Of a stretch of 49,419 bases of DNA, positions 9,459 through 18,443 are shown in pieces. The position numbers and the translations under genes were made by a program. Origin of the DNA: Planctomycetales bacterium (GTDB taxonomy: Bacteria; Planctomycetota; Planctomycetia; Pirellulales; Lacipirellulaceae); contig JAGQOW010000022.1 in NCBI GenBank assembly GCA_020427155.1, forward strand, positions 1 through 49,419. The letters run 5' to 3'. Position 1 is the first letter of the stretch. Each line of letters begins with the position of its first letter. Under the pieces are notes generated by a model. The model worked only from the letters and a program-made list of their open reading frames with translations, made no database searches and had not been told where the DNA came from.

Positions 9459-9607
9459 TTGAGGTAGCAACCCTGGGGGAGAGAAATCAGTAGCTGGCCA
9501 TTGTAACAATGTCTTCGTCAAACGGACCGGGCGATTCGACGAGTGCCCGCAGATTCGATTCGCAGCGAGTGGCATAGAAGCAGCCTAAAGGACCGGTTTT
9601 CAGGCCG

Positions 9608-9636
9608 TTGTGAGGGGCCGCAAACCCTGGTAAATT
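9608..9636 (+). promoter_or_regulatory. Candidate sigma70-type promoter for gyrA
   Basis: TTGTGA at 9608-9613 and TAAATT at 9631-9636 are separated by 17 bp, about 85 bp upstream of the GTG start of gyrA. A short hairpin (AGGGC-loop-GCCCT, 9636-9651) follows in the leader. This is pattern-based only. Confidence 0.35.
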
Positions 9637-9720
9637 AGGGCTTCGATGCCCTGGACGGATTCATCGAATCGCAGCCGATTTTGGGCGCTGCCCTTAGGAT
9701 TCTTTTGAAAGGCGTTTGCT

Positions 9721-12378
9721 GTGTCGACTGACTCGAGCGATCCCAATATTCCAGAAGACGACAACAACTCGGCCGAGGCGATTGCTGCTCGGCTGATCGA
9801 TTTGCCGATCGAGGACGAGCTCAAGGAGAGCTACCTCACCTACGCGATGAGCGTGATCGTCAGCCGTGCGCTGCCCGATGCGCGCGACGGTTTGAAGCCG
9901 TCGCAGCGGCGGATTCTGGTCGCCATGAACGATCTGAACCTCACGCCCGGAGCATCGCGGGTCAAGTGTGCCAAAATCTCAGGTGATACCAGCGGCAATT
10001 ATCATCCGCACGGCGAAAGTGTCATCTATCCCACGCTGGTTCGCATGGCCCAAGAATGGAACATGCGCCATGTGCTGGTCGACAAGCAGGGCAATTTTGG
10101 TTCCATCGCCGGGCTCCCTCCGGCGGCCATGCGATATACCGAAGCGCGGATGTCGCCCTTTGCCGGGCTGATGCTCGAAGACTTGAAGCTCGACACAGTC
10201 GACTTTGTCCCCACCTACGACGAACGGCACACCGAACCGACGGTTTTGCCGGCCAAGTTTCCCTGTCTCTTGGTCAACGGCGCTAACGGCATCGCGGTGG
10301 GCATGGCCACTTCCATTCCGCCGCACAATCTCGGCGAAATCTGCCGAGGAGTGATCGAACTGATCGACAATCCCGAGGCGACCATTCAGGACTTGATGCA
10401 GCATATCCCCGGCCCGGACTTCCCGACTGGCGGAGTGATTTGCGGCAAGACTGCCGTTTGGAAAGGCTATTCCACTGGTCGTAGTACGATCACGGTTCGT
10501 GCTCGAACGAGCGTCGAGGAGTCTGGCAAGAAGACGCGAATCATCATTCATGAGATCCCGTTCCAACAAGCTCGCGATCGGGTCGAAGAGCGAATCGCTC
10601 AACTTGCCAGCGACGGCAAGATCCCCGGTATCGCGGCTACGCGCAATGAGAGCGATCTGAAGGAACCGGTCCGACTGATCTTGGAGCTCAAGCGAGACGC
10701 CGATCCTGACGTCGTACTCAATCAGCTCTACAAGTATTCGCCGCTGCAAGACTCGTTTTCGATCATCTTGCTGGCTCTGGTCGACGGCAAGCCGCGCGTG
10801 ATGAATCTCAAAGAGATGCTCGAAGAGTTTCTTCGGCATCGTGTGACGGTCATCCGCCGTCGTACGGCTTTTCTTTTGGCCAAAGCTCGTAAGCGGAAGC
10901 ACACGGTGCAGGGTTTATTGCTGGCCCATGCCAATATCGACGAAGTAATTCGTGTCATCCGCGCGTCGAAAACCCAGCCCGAAGCCAAACAGGCCTTGAT
11001 GGCAATCAAAACCCCGGGCGCACTTTTGAAGCGTGCCCTGGGAGACGAGGGTTACGCACAGTTTCAAGAAGAACGTGGCATCGCTGAAGAGTACTCGCTC
11101 ACGGCGGTTCAGGCCGACGCGATTCTCAAAATGACCCTTGGCCAACTGGTGAATCTCGAACAAGAAAAGCTGGCTGAAGAACACGCGAGTTTGCTAGATG
11201 AAATCAGCAACTACAACACGATCCTTAGCGATCAGGCCAATATCTACGCAATCGTCCGCGAAGATTGCGAAATGCTGATCGCCAAGCATGCCGACGCACG
11301 CCGTACCGAGATCAGTTCTGAAGAAATCGGCGACGTTGATATCGAGGATTTGATCGAAGAAGAGACGATGGTCGTTTCGATTTCGCACAACGGCTATATC
11401 AAGCGCACCCCGGCCAGCACCTACCGCGCTCAGCGACGGGGTGGCAAGGGCATCAAAGGCGCAAAGACCGATTCTGACGATCCGGTTGAGCACCTCTTTG
11501 TTACTAGCACCCACGATTACCTCTTGTTCTTTACAAACAAGGGTAAGGTCTATTGGCACAAGGTTTACAACCTGCCGCAACTGTCGCGCGATGCGAAAGG
11601 CCGCGCCGTCGTCAACTTGTTGAATCTCGATGAAGACGAGAAGATCGCCGATTGTCGCGCCGTCCGCGACTTCGACTTGCCCGACCACTCGCTCATGATG
11701 GCTACGCGCAAAGGGCTTGTGAAAAAAACCTTGTTGAAAGCGTACAGCCGCCCGATGAAGAGCGGCATCATTGCGATCAAACTCAAAGACGATGACGAGC
11801 TGGTTGATGTGGTCATCACCAAGCCAGGCGATGAAGTCGTCTTGGCCACGGCCGCAGGCATGGCAATCCGGTTCAACGAAGCTGATGCCCGCCCCATGGG
11901 ACGAAACACGAGCGGTGTGAAAGGCATCAGTCTCGCTAAGGGCGATCAACTCGTTGGTATTGTCGTCGCCGATCCCGAGGCTACGCTGCTTACCGCTTGC
12001 GAGCTCGGCTACGGCAAGCGAACTCCCTTCGGCCCGAATGCCTCCGATGAAGCAGACGCAGGCGAAGATGACACCAGTTCTTCGTTCCGCTACCGCACGC
12101 AAAACCGGGGTGGCAAAGGGCTGCGCGACATCAAAACTACTGAGCGAAACGGAAAAGTCATTAGCATCGCCCGTGTCGATGAAACCGACGAATTGATGAT
12201 GATGACCTCGCTCGGCAAGATCCAGCGGGTGAAGGTTAGCGACATTAGTGCCATCGGCCGTAATACACAGGGTGTACGCATCATGTCGCTGGACGAGGGC
12301 GACACGCTGACTGCCGTGGTACGCGTGCCCCAGGACGACGAAGACGACGATACTGCAGGTTCCGATAGTCCTGCATAG
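9721..12378 (+). CDS. gyrA: DNA gyrase subunit A
   Basis: An 885-residue type IIA topoisomerase subunit that cuts and rejoins DNA during supercoiling, partner of GyrB. The breakage-reunion domain contains [21 protein letters not shown] (95-100) and the catalytic tyrosine Y139 in AAMRYTEAR. The C-terminal pinwheel carries an intact GyrA box (QRRGGKG) near residue 570 and a related NRGGKG further on, which supports gyrase rather than topoisomerase IV. The tail is acidic (DDEDDDTAG). The start is GTG 9721 with GAAAGG about 8 nt upstream. In the quinolone-resistance region the usual Ser83 is kept (S100) but the position of Asp87 is Pro (P104). gyrB is not in this window. Confidence 0.97.
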   Translation: MSTDSSDPNIPEDDNNSAEAIAARLIDLPIEDELKESYLTYAMSVIVSRALPDARDGLKPSQRRILVAMNDLNLTPGASRVKCAKISGDTSGNYHPHGESVIYPTLVRMAQEWNMRHVLVDKQGNFGSIAGLPPAAMRYTEARMSPFAGLMLEDLKLDTVDFVPTYDERHTEPTVLPAKFPCLLVNGANGIAVGMATSIPPHNLGEICRGVIELIDNPEATIQDLMQHIPGPDFPTGGVICGKTAVWKGYSTGRSTITVRARTSVEESGKKTRIIIHEIPFQQARDRVEERIAQLASDGKIPGIAATRNESDLKEPVRLILELKRDADPDVVLNQLYKYSPLQDSFSIILLALVDGKPRVMNLKEMLEEFLRHRVTVIRRRTAFLLAKARKRKHTVQGLLLAHANIDEVIRVIRASKTQPEAKQALMAIKTPGALLKRALGDEGYAQFQEERGIAEEYSLTAVQADAILKMTLGQLVNLEQEKLAEEHASLLDEISNYNTILSDQANIYAIVREDCEMLIAKHADARRTEISSEEIGDVDIEDLIEEETMVVSISHNGYIKRTPASTYRAQRRGGKGIKGAKTDSDDPVEHLFVTSTHDYLLFFTNKGKVYWHKVYNLPQLSRDAKGRAVVNLLNLDEDEKIADCRAVRDFDLPDHSLMMATRKGLVKKTLLKAYSRPMKSGIIAIKLKDDDELVDVVITKPGDEVVLATAAGMAIRFNEADARPMGRNTSGVKGISLAKGDQLVGIVVADPEATLLTACELGYGKRTPFGPNASDEADAGEDDTSSSFRYRTQNRGGKGLRDIKTTERNGKVISIARVDETDELMMMTSLGKIQRVKVSDISAIGRNTQGVRIMSLDEGDTLTAVVRVPQDDEDDDTAGSDSPA

Positions 12379-12445
12379 CACTTCGCCCTCCCCGAGTAAT
12401 ATAGGTCAACGGGGCATTGCCAGGCCCTCTTTTCGCAGCATAGGC

Positions 12446-12520
12446 CAGCACAAGCGGGTCTACCTCTAGGGAGGTTTCTGCCGAGGGGCAGCTTGCTTGT
12501 GCTGCGGCTTCGCGACCGCA
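12446..12520 (+). ncRNA. Candidate structured RNA (three-way junction) after gyrA
   Basis: A 10-bp perfect outer stem (12446-12455 with 12495-12504) encloses two further hairpins: ACCTC-TAGG-GAGGT (12462-12475) and CTGCC-GAGG-GGCAG (12478-12491). Together they form a compact three-way junction. A further hairpin TGCGG/CCGCA (12503-12507 with 12516-12520) follows directly and shares two bases with the outer stem, so the two would compete. There is no T-run, so it is not a standard terminator. It could be a gyrA 3' element, a leader of the M23 gene at 12597, or a separate RNA. Strand is assigned from the flanking genes only. Confidence 0.4.
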
Positions 12521-12596
12521 CTTAATTGTCGCCTTGACGGCGGCTTCTTACTAGAATAGGCGAGATGCCCTGTACTCGCATGGGAGCCCTTCGGCT

Positions 12597-14756
12597 ATGG
12601 CTTTGTTCAAACGACTTGCTTTCGAGTTGCTCGAGTCTCGCCGCCTGCTGGCCAAAGATCTCGAAATCATTGCGATCGACTTTACCAATGCCGTGGGCGA
12701 ACTCACCGGGACGACGCCTACCGTCGGAGAAAAGGTGTATGTCCGCGTTCACTGGCAGACGACCGATCTGACTGCAGCCGACAGCTACAAGATACGCTGG
12801 GAGATGGACGGCGTCGAAACCGAGCCGTTCGACTATGTTGGCAGCCCGGGTGTCGATGTGGACAACTACTGGTATCACGGCGGCTGGATTGCCCAGGCGG
12901 GGGCCTCTCACTCGCTAACCGTTACGGTCGATTCGGGCGGCAGCGTGGTCGAGGCCAACGAAAGCAATAACGCGATTACTCTGTCGCCGTTTACTCCGCT
13001 CCCTGCCACTTCGTTACCGGCCAAGTTCGGCACGCCGATCGCCGGCGCGCAGAACGTCGATTGGGTTCTCGGCGGCTATGTCGACGTCAATCCCAAATTC
13101 TACGCCGACGACCAGGTAAAGTTCTTCAAAGATTACCAAGGAAATACCACCACGACCCGCGATTCGCACAATGGACTTGATTATGCGATTGCTAATTTTG
13201 CGGCACAAGACGCCGGTGTCCAGGTGCTGGCCGCTGCGGCTGGCACGGTGATCGAGATCAACGACGGCGAATTTGATCGCGAAACCCAGCTGACCTTTAG
13301 CAACCCAGGTAACTACGTCTTTATCGATCACGGCAATGGTTGGGTGACGCAGTACTGGCACTTGCAGCGCGACAGTATTGCCGTAGCGGTCAACGATGTG
13401 GTGGTCGCGGGACAAGTGCTGGGATTGGTCGGCAGTTCAGGAAACTCGGCTGGCCCGCATCTTCACTTTGAGATTCAGCACAATAAGACCCCCGTTGATC
13501 CATTCGCGGCTCCTGGCGATTTTTTTGTGAGCCCGCCCCCCTACGTGATCGACCCGGTGCTTCCGAACAACCTGCTCGACTTTGGCGTGACGAACGACAT
13601 CTACGATGGGACGCACACTTTCCTGGGCCCGTCTTTTGCTCAGGTCCAAGAACAGGTTTCCGACATCGGGACCTTTCCTACTAGCGGCGAGGAGGTTTAT
13701 GCCTGGGCTGTATTTACCTCAGTCGAAGCCGGCGACACCTGGCGGGCGCTGCTATATCGGCCTAACGGTACGCTGGTCAACGATTATTCGTCGGTTATGT
13801 TCACCCAGCCCACCGATTTTCAGGACGACGGCGATACCGACGCCTTCGACTTTCTCGCCTGGCAGCGTGGCTTTGGTACCACCAGCGGGGCACAAAAAGC
13901 TGACGGCGATGCTAATTACAGTGGCGGCGTCGACGAGGTCGACCTCGCCCACTGGGAGCTACAGTTCGGCCAAACCGCCATCAACGGTTGGGAATGGGGG
14001 TGGTATCGCCCCGGCTATACCGAATCGACTCCAGGGACGTGGCGAGTCGATTTCCTCTATAACAATGTCAAAGTCGGCGAACAATCTTTCGAAGTGGGTG
14101 CTGCGCTGCCCGAGATCCGTGTCTTCGACGACACTCACAGTATCTATCTGATCGACGACCGCGCCACACCGATCGACTTTGGCGCGGTTGTCCAGGGACA
14201 AACCGGGCCGACCACGACTTTTAAAGTAGAGAATCATGGCTACGGCAGTTTGACAATTAGCGGAGTTTCGCTGCCCACTGGTTTTTCAGTCGTCGAATCG
14301 CTCGATGCAACCATTGCAGCAGGTGCCAGCGATACTTTCACGGTGAGACTCGACAGCGCCGTGCTCGGCTCGAAAGCCGGTCAAGTGGTAGTCAGTTCCA
14401 ACGATGCCAGCGAATCAACATTTGCTTTTGCCATCGAAGGAGTAGTGAACCCCTCGAGCCCGGCAGCTTCGAGCGAATTGCAAGGCGTGGCCGTGGAGTA
14501 CGCGTTGCGGTTCGCGCCGGCTGTGTCAGCCAGATCCGACGAGCAGCAGTTCATCGATGAAGATGCATCAGCAGTCCTTCCCTTGGTCGATCAAGAGACC
14601 CTCGACGCGTTGGCTTTGGATCGGGTTGACGCATCTCCCAACGTTGAGTCCAGGCTAACCTCGCAAGCGGTTCGCCAGCAATCGATCTTGCAGCACGAAG
14701 CAAGTCGCGAGATTGATTTCGCTGATGATTGGGGCGTTGCCAAGCCGCTGCTCTAA
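12597..14756 (+). CDS. Secreted M23 metallopeptidase with LEPR-like N-terminus and internal dockerin module
   Basis: A 719-residue protein. Residues 1-20 contain FELLESRRLLA, close to the LEPR-xLL motif found at the start of many secreted planctomycete proteins. Residues about 21-130 are a CARDB-like beta domain ending VVEANESNN. An M23 (LytM-type) peptidase domain covers about 185-305, with likely zinc/catalytic residues H191, D195, H255 and H288/H290 (HLHF). M23 enzymes cut peptidoglycan or other Gly-rich peptides. A dockerin-type calcium-loop pair (404-459) sits inside a later beta domain. Residues about 505-620 resemble a choice-of-anchor-D/HYDIN immunoglobulin-like domain (IDFGAVVQGQ). 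The C-terminus is polar with no PEP-CTERM signal. ATG 12597 has GGGAG 10 nt upstream. Confidence 0.85.
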   Translation: MALFKRLAFELLESRRLLAKDLEIIAIDFTNAVGELTGTTPTVGEKVYVRVHWQTTDLTAADSYKIRWEMDGVETEPFDYVGSPGVDVDNYWYHGGWIAQAGASHSLTVTVDSGGSVVEANESNNAITLSPFTPLPATSLPAKFGTPIAGAQNVDWVLGGYVDVNPKFYADDQVKFFKDYQGNTTTTRDSHNGLDYAIANFAAQDAGVQVLAAAAGTVIEINDGEFDRETQLTFSNPGNYVFIDHGNGWVTQYWHLQRDSIAVAVNDVVVAGQVLGLVGSSGNSAGPHLHFEIQHNKTPVDPFAAPGDFFVSPPPYVIDPVLPNNLLDFGVTNDIYDGTHTFLGPSFAQVQEQVSDIGTFPTSGEEVYAWAVFTSVEAGDTWRALLYRPNGTLVNDYSSVMFTQPTDFQDDGDTDAFDFLAWQRGFGTTSGAQKADGDANYSGGVDEVDLAHWELQFGQTAINGWEWGWYRPGYTESTPGTWRVDFLYNNVKVGEQSFEVGAALPEIRVFDDTHSIYLIDDRATPIDFGAVVQGQTGPTTTFKVENHGYGSLTISGVSLPTGFSVVESLDATIAAGASDTFTVRLDSAVLGSKAGQVVVSSNDASESTFAFAIEGVVNPSSPAASSELQGVAVEYALRFAPAVSARSDEQQFIDEDASAVLPLVDQETLDALALDRVDASPNVESRLTSQAVRQQSILQHEASREIDFADDWGVAKPLL

Positions 14757-14842
14757 TCGTCGGCTTATTTGCACTCTCGGATGACAGGTCACCCCGAGCC
14801 TCCTACAATGGGGCGAGCCCGCCACGCTTGCATAGGTGACCC

Positions 14843-16597
14843 ATGCGAATTGATTCGACGGCTACATCGAGGCCAGATTTTGACGACTTGCAACAGGCTC
14901 GTGAGAAAACCCGAGCTCGCTGGATCTTTGCCGGACTGGTGCTCTTGGTACTTATTTGGTTTCTCTTCCAACTCTTCGGCCCCCAGGGGGGCATTGTCGT
15001 TTCCAAAGAAACCACTTTCATCACCGAACCGCTCGGCGAAGATGGTTTGCCGGACTACGGGGCCTTCCTTCTCAATCGAGCTAGCGAGGGAGTCACTCCG
15101 CAGAACAATGCTGCGGTGCTCACCTGGCAAGCCATGTGGCCGGGCGAGTTGGAACAAGAGCATTGGTTGCCCATGGCCGATGCCTTGGGTCTAAAAACAA
15201 TCCCCTCGGCGGAAGACAGCTTGGTTCGTCCCTACGACCAATCGGTTCGCAAAGAAATCGCCCGTTGGCTGACCGAGCAGTTTTCGAAAACCCTTGAGGG
15301 AGAAGCAGCCGAAAGGCTCTTGGGCGTAGATTGGCAGGCAAGGCTCGAACAGGAGACGGCAGACAACTTGATTGGCGCCGCCATGGAGCGGCCCTGGACT
15401 AGCGACCAGATCCCCGCGCTTGCCCGTTGGGTGGAAGACAATCGCCGACCCCTAGAACTGCTCGTCGAAGCATCAGCGCGGCCCCATTTCTACTCGCCTT
15501 CGCCGACTTTGATCGACAACTCCGACAAGAGCCTGATCGAAATGCTCTTGCCAGCCGTGCAAGGCATGCGTTCCGGCGTCCGAGCACTCAAAGCTCGGGC
15601 GATGTGGCATCTGGGCGAAGGCCGCACTGCCGAGGCCTGGCAAGATCTGCTGGCTTGCCATCGCCTGGCAAGGCTGGTACCCCGAGGCAACACGCTGGTC
15701 GAACAGTTGATTGCCATCGCTATCGACGGAGTTGCCTGTCGTGGGACCATTACGCTGCTGCATCACGGCAATTTAAGTGTCGAGCAATCGCGAGCAATCC
15801 TTGCCGACTTGCTCGCTTTGCCCCGAGTGAGTTCCATGCAGCAATCTCTCGACACGGGCGAACGACTCTTCTTTCTCGATGCAGTACTCCGTATGGCCCA
15901 AGGAAAAATGCAAGGCCAGGATATGTCTGGTCCCGGAGCCGGACCGCTGCAGGCGGTTTCGTTCGTTGCAATTGACTGGAATCACATCCTTCGCGAAGGC
16001 AACCGTTGGTACGATCGGTTTTCAAAAGCGCTGGAGCTGCCGCGCGATGAGCGAAAAAAAGAGTTTCAACAAATCGACAACGACCTACAGCAAATCGCCG
16101 CTGCGGCCAAGCGGCCGGGCATGGTCATCGGAGGTATCTTCAGCCGCCAGCGGCGTAGCCAGATGATTTCGAACATCCTTGCCAGCCTGTTCTTGCCTGC
16201 GCTCGAGTCCGCAGCCTATGCTGAAGATCGGTCCATCGCCATTCTAGATATGACGCGAGTAGCAGCAGCGCTGGCCGTCTACCGTGCGGAGCATGGCGAA
16301 TATCCCGAGCAACTCGCTGTGCTGACGCCCGAAATCCTCCCGGAAGTACCCCTCGACTTATACTCCGGAGCGCCACTGATTTACGAGCGCAAAGCCGACG
16401 GCGGCTACCTTCTCTACAGTGTCTTTGAAAACGGAACCGACGAGCGTGGCACGAGTCAAGCCGATCAGATTGTCGACGGAGAATGGGTCGACGCGCCGCC
16501 GGAAGGCCTTCGACGCGACACAAGCGATCTGGTAATCCGGGTGCCCGAGCCCGCTTTCAAACTGCCTGACCCACCCACAATAGAAGAATGGCCCTAG
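14843..16597 (+). CDS. Membrane-anchored protein of unknown function with pseudopilin-like C-terminus
   Basis: A 584-residue protein. One transmembrane helix (residues about 28-47) follows a charged N-terminus, so most of the chain is probably outside the cytoplasm. The long helical middle is rich in Trp, Glu and Arg (ALKARAMWHLGEGRTAEAWQDLLACHRLARL) and could be repeat-like. The last 120 residues contain VYRAEHGEYPEQL followed by PLDLYSGAPLIYERKADGGYLLYSV. This is the arrangement seen at the C-terminus of type II secretion pseudopilins (GspG-like), but without an N-terminal pseudopilin methylation site. I do not recognise a named family. The upstream gene ends 86 nt before it. A large palindrome begins directly after its stop codon. 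Confidence 0.75.
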   Translation: MRIDSTATSRPDFDDLQQAREKTRARWIFAGLVLLVLIWFLFQLFGPQGGIVVSKETTFITEPLGEDGLPDYGAFLLNRASEGVTPQNNAAVLTWQAMWPGELEQEHWLPMADALGLKTIPSAEDSLVRPYDQSVRKEIARWLTEQFSKTLEGEAAERLLGVDWQARLEQETADNLIGAAMERPWTSDQIPALARWVEDNRRPLELLVEASARPHFYSPSPTLIDNSDKSLIEMLLPAVQGMRSGVRALKARAMWHLGEGRTAEAWQDLLACHRLARLVPRGNTLVEQLIAIAIDGVACRGTITLLHHGNLSVEQSRAILADLLALPRVSSMQQSLDTGERLFFLDAVLRMAQGKMQGQDMSGPGAGPLQAVSFVAIDWNHILREGNRWYDRFSKALELPRDERKKEFQQIDNDLQQIAAAAKRPGMVIGGIFSRQRRSQMISNILASLFLPALESAAYAEDRSIAILDMTRVAAALAVYRAEHGEYPEQLAVLTPEILPEVPLDLYSGAPLIYERKADGGYLLYSVFENGTDERGTSQADQIVDGEWVDAPPEGLRRDTSDLVIRVPEPAFKLPDPPTIEEWP

Positions 16598-16689
16598 TTA
16601 GCGCCGTCGGCCACGACGGGCGTCTCACCAAGTGCCGACCAGAGCAGCTCGCGGTCACCCTGTTTACCCGTCGTTGCCGACGGTGCTAA
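16598..16689. repeat. 92-bp near-perfect palindrome (23-bp arms)
   Basis: The arms 16598-16620 and 16667-16689 are inverted copies matching at 21 of 23 positions, around a 46-nt centre that itself contains GACC/GGTC and GAGC/GCTC pairs. It starts at the base after the stop codon of the upstream gene and ends 51 nt before dapL. No T-run follows on either strand. It may be a REP-like or other planctomycete intergenic palindrome, or a transcript-end stabiliser. Confidence 0.75.
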
Positions 16690-16740
16690 CTTGAGATAAC
16701 CTGACTGCTTCGAAGCCCATTCCTTTTTTTGCTACGCATC

Positions 16741-17973
16741 ATGTCCGACCCCTATTTCCAACAACTTTTCGCCGATCGCATGGGCGGGGCCCAATATGGC
16801 AAGGGAACCGCGATTTATAAGTTTGAAAGAATCAAGCGCGCTAAGCGCAAGGCTTTGGCCGATCATCCAGATCGAAGATTGCTCGATTTCGGCATTGGCG
16901 AAAACGACGGTGTGGCCGACAGCACCGTGCTGAGCACGATGGCTGAAGAGATCGGCAAACCTGAGAATCGAGGCTATGCCGACAACGGGATCGCCGCCTT
17001 TAAAGAAGCCGTTGCACGGTTTATGCAGCGCGAGTACGGAGTTCCCCTCGACGCAGCGACCGAGGTGAACCATTGCATCGGTTCGAAAACGGCGCTGGCG
17101 ATGCTACCCGCGACGCTCATCAACCCGGGCGATATCACGCTGCTGACCGTTCCTGGCTACCCCGTAGCGGGCACGCATACCGCCTACTACGGCGGCATTG
17201 TCTACAAGTTACCGCTATTGGCAGAAAACAACTTTCTGCCAGACCTCGACAGCATTCCCGACGAAGTCAGGCAGAAAGCGAAGCTACTTGTGCTGTGTTA
17301 TCCCAACAGCCCGACCGGAGCGACGGCTACGCAAGAGTTCTACCAAAAAGCCATTGCATTTGCCCAGCAGCACAAGATTGTCGTCGTGCAAGACGCCGCC
17401 CACGCGCTGCTCTCGTTCGACCGCAAGCCCAACAGCTTTCTGGCAGTGCCCGGTGCCAAGGAAGTCGGCGTTGAGGTCCATTCCATGTCGAAAGGTTTCG
17501 ACATGATCGGATGGCGAATGGGTTGGGTATGCGGCCACGAGCGACTCGTTAGCGCCTTTGCCGACGTGAAAGACAATTGCGATTCGGGGCAGTTTATCGC
17601 TATCCAGAAAGCAGCGGCAGCGGCCTTGGACGACGAATCAATTCCCCGTCGAATTCACGCCAAGTACCAGCGGCGACTTGAAAAACTGGTCGCCATGCTC
17701 CAACGCTGCGGTTTTCAATGCCGCATGCCCGGCGGCACTTACTTTCTTTACACGCCGGCTCCCCGGGGATTGGAAGGCGGACCCATGTTCGAAAACGCCG
17801 AGGCGGCTAGTCAGTACCTGATCACCGAACAGTCTATCTGCACCGTGCCATGGGACGACGCTGGGGCGTTTCTCCGTTTTTCGGTCACTTACGAAGCAGC
17901 CGACGAGGCAGCCGAAGATGCGCTGATGGCCGAGACCGAGTCGCGGCTCAAACAGATCAAACCGCTGTTCTGA
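16741..17973 (+). CDS. dapL: LL-diaminopimelate aminotransferase
   Basis: A 410-residue class I/II PLP aminotransferase, the usual length for DapL. It converts tetrahydrodipicolinate directly to LL-diaminopimelate with glutamate as donor, the short lysine/peptidoglycan precursor route known from PVC bacteria and plants. Visible features are FGIGENDG near residue 50, GYADNGIAAFKEA, N189 in CYPNSPTGA, D218 in VVVQDAAH and the PLP lysine K251 in HSMSKGFDMIGWRMGW. The start is ATG 16741; a TTG at 16729 would add four residues. Other class I aminotransferases are possible, but the GENDG and SKGFDMIGWRMG patterns fit DapL well. A small unknown gene follows 32 nt later and may be co-transcribed. Confidence 0.9.
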   Translation: MSDPYFQQLFADRMGGAQYGKGTAIYKFERIKRAKRKALADHPDRRLLDFGIGENDGVADSTVLSTMAEEIGKPENRGYADNGIAAFKEAVARFMQREYGVPLDAATEVNHCIGSKTALAMLPATLINPGDITLLTVPGYPVAGTHTAYYGGIVYKLPLLAENNFLPDLDSIPDEVRQKAKLLVLCYPNSPTGATATQEFYQKAIAFAQQHKIVVVQDAAHALLSFDRKPNSFLAVPGAKEVGVEVHSMSKGFDMIGWRMGWVCGHERLVSAFADVKDNCDSGQFIAIQKAAAAALDDESIPRRIHAKYQRRLEKLVAMLQRCGFQCRMPGGTYFLYTPAPRGLEGGPMFENAEAASQYLITEQSICTVPWDDAGAFLRFSVTYEAADEAAEDALMAETESRLKQIKPLF

Positions 17974-18005
17974 ACCTCTGCCGGGTTGCGTGTGTCTTCA
18001 CGTTC

Positions 18006-18404
18006 ATGGCAGTTTCTCGATCAAAACGCGAACATCGCAAATCCTCCGACCAGGCCACTACCTTGGCCAAGTCGTTGGCGCCAGAAGAAATCTGCGCTGG
18101 CGATTATGTCGCTGTGCTGCATGCGGTCTACCAGTACCCAGCGCTGATTTGGTGCGACGACGATGCGCTCACAGCTCGTGATGAAATCATCCGCCTGAAG
18201 CTGGTGCCTGAAGACAGCGGCGAACCGCTGTTGGTCAAATCGGTTTGTTTGCCGTTTGTGTTAGTAGAAGACTCCAGTGGCAGGAGCTTGCCGCTCGACG
18301 TGCGTCGCAGCCAGCTTGCCAAGCTCGACCCCGCGTATGCCAAAGCAGCGCGCGGCTCGAAAAAGTCGAAGCGGCGAAAGCACAAGTCTAGGAGCATACG
18401 GTAG
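18006..18404 (+). CDS. Small basic protein of unknown function
   Basis: A 132-residue protein with basic ends (N-terminal SRSKREHRK and C-terminal KKSKRRKHKSR) and a mixed beta-like core (GDYVAVLHAVYQYPALIWCDDDAL, IRLKLVPEDSGEPLLVKSVCLPFVLVED). No family is recognised. The core could bind a ligand or nucleic acid; the charged tails suggest contact with RNA or DNA, which is inference. ATG 18006 is chosen over an upstream open frame that only mirrors dapL. It follows dapL by 32 nt. Its stop codon lies inside the stem of the terminator at 18398-18436. Confidence 0.65.
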   Translation: MAVSRSKREHRKSSDQATTLAKSLAPEEICAGDYVAVLHAVYQYPALIWCDDDALTARDEIIRLKLVPEDSGEPLLVKSVCLPFVLVEDSSGRSLPLDVRRSQLAKLDPAYAKAARGSKKSKRRKHKSRSIR

Positions 18405-18436
18405 CCTCGACCTATTCTAGGCGAGGCTACCGTTTT
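18398..18436 (+). terminator. Intrinsic terminator overlapping a stop codon
   Basis: A perfect 12-bp stem, ACGGTAGCCTCG (18398-18409) with its inverse (18422-18433), is followed by a T-tract on the plus strand. The TAG stop of the 132-residue gene (18402-18404) is part of the left arm. It also lies 7 nt from the end of putA on the other strand, where no T-run is present, so it mainly serves the plus strand. Confidence 0.8.
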
Positions 18437-18443
18437 CCTGTTC

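Noticed and set aside
11194..12381. A 395-codon minus-strand frame opposite gyrA
   Set aside because: Shadow of a GC-rich gene; gyrA motifs are complete on the plus strand.
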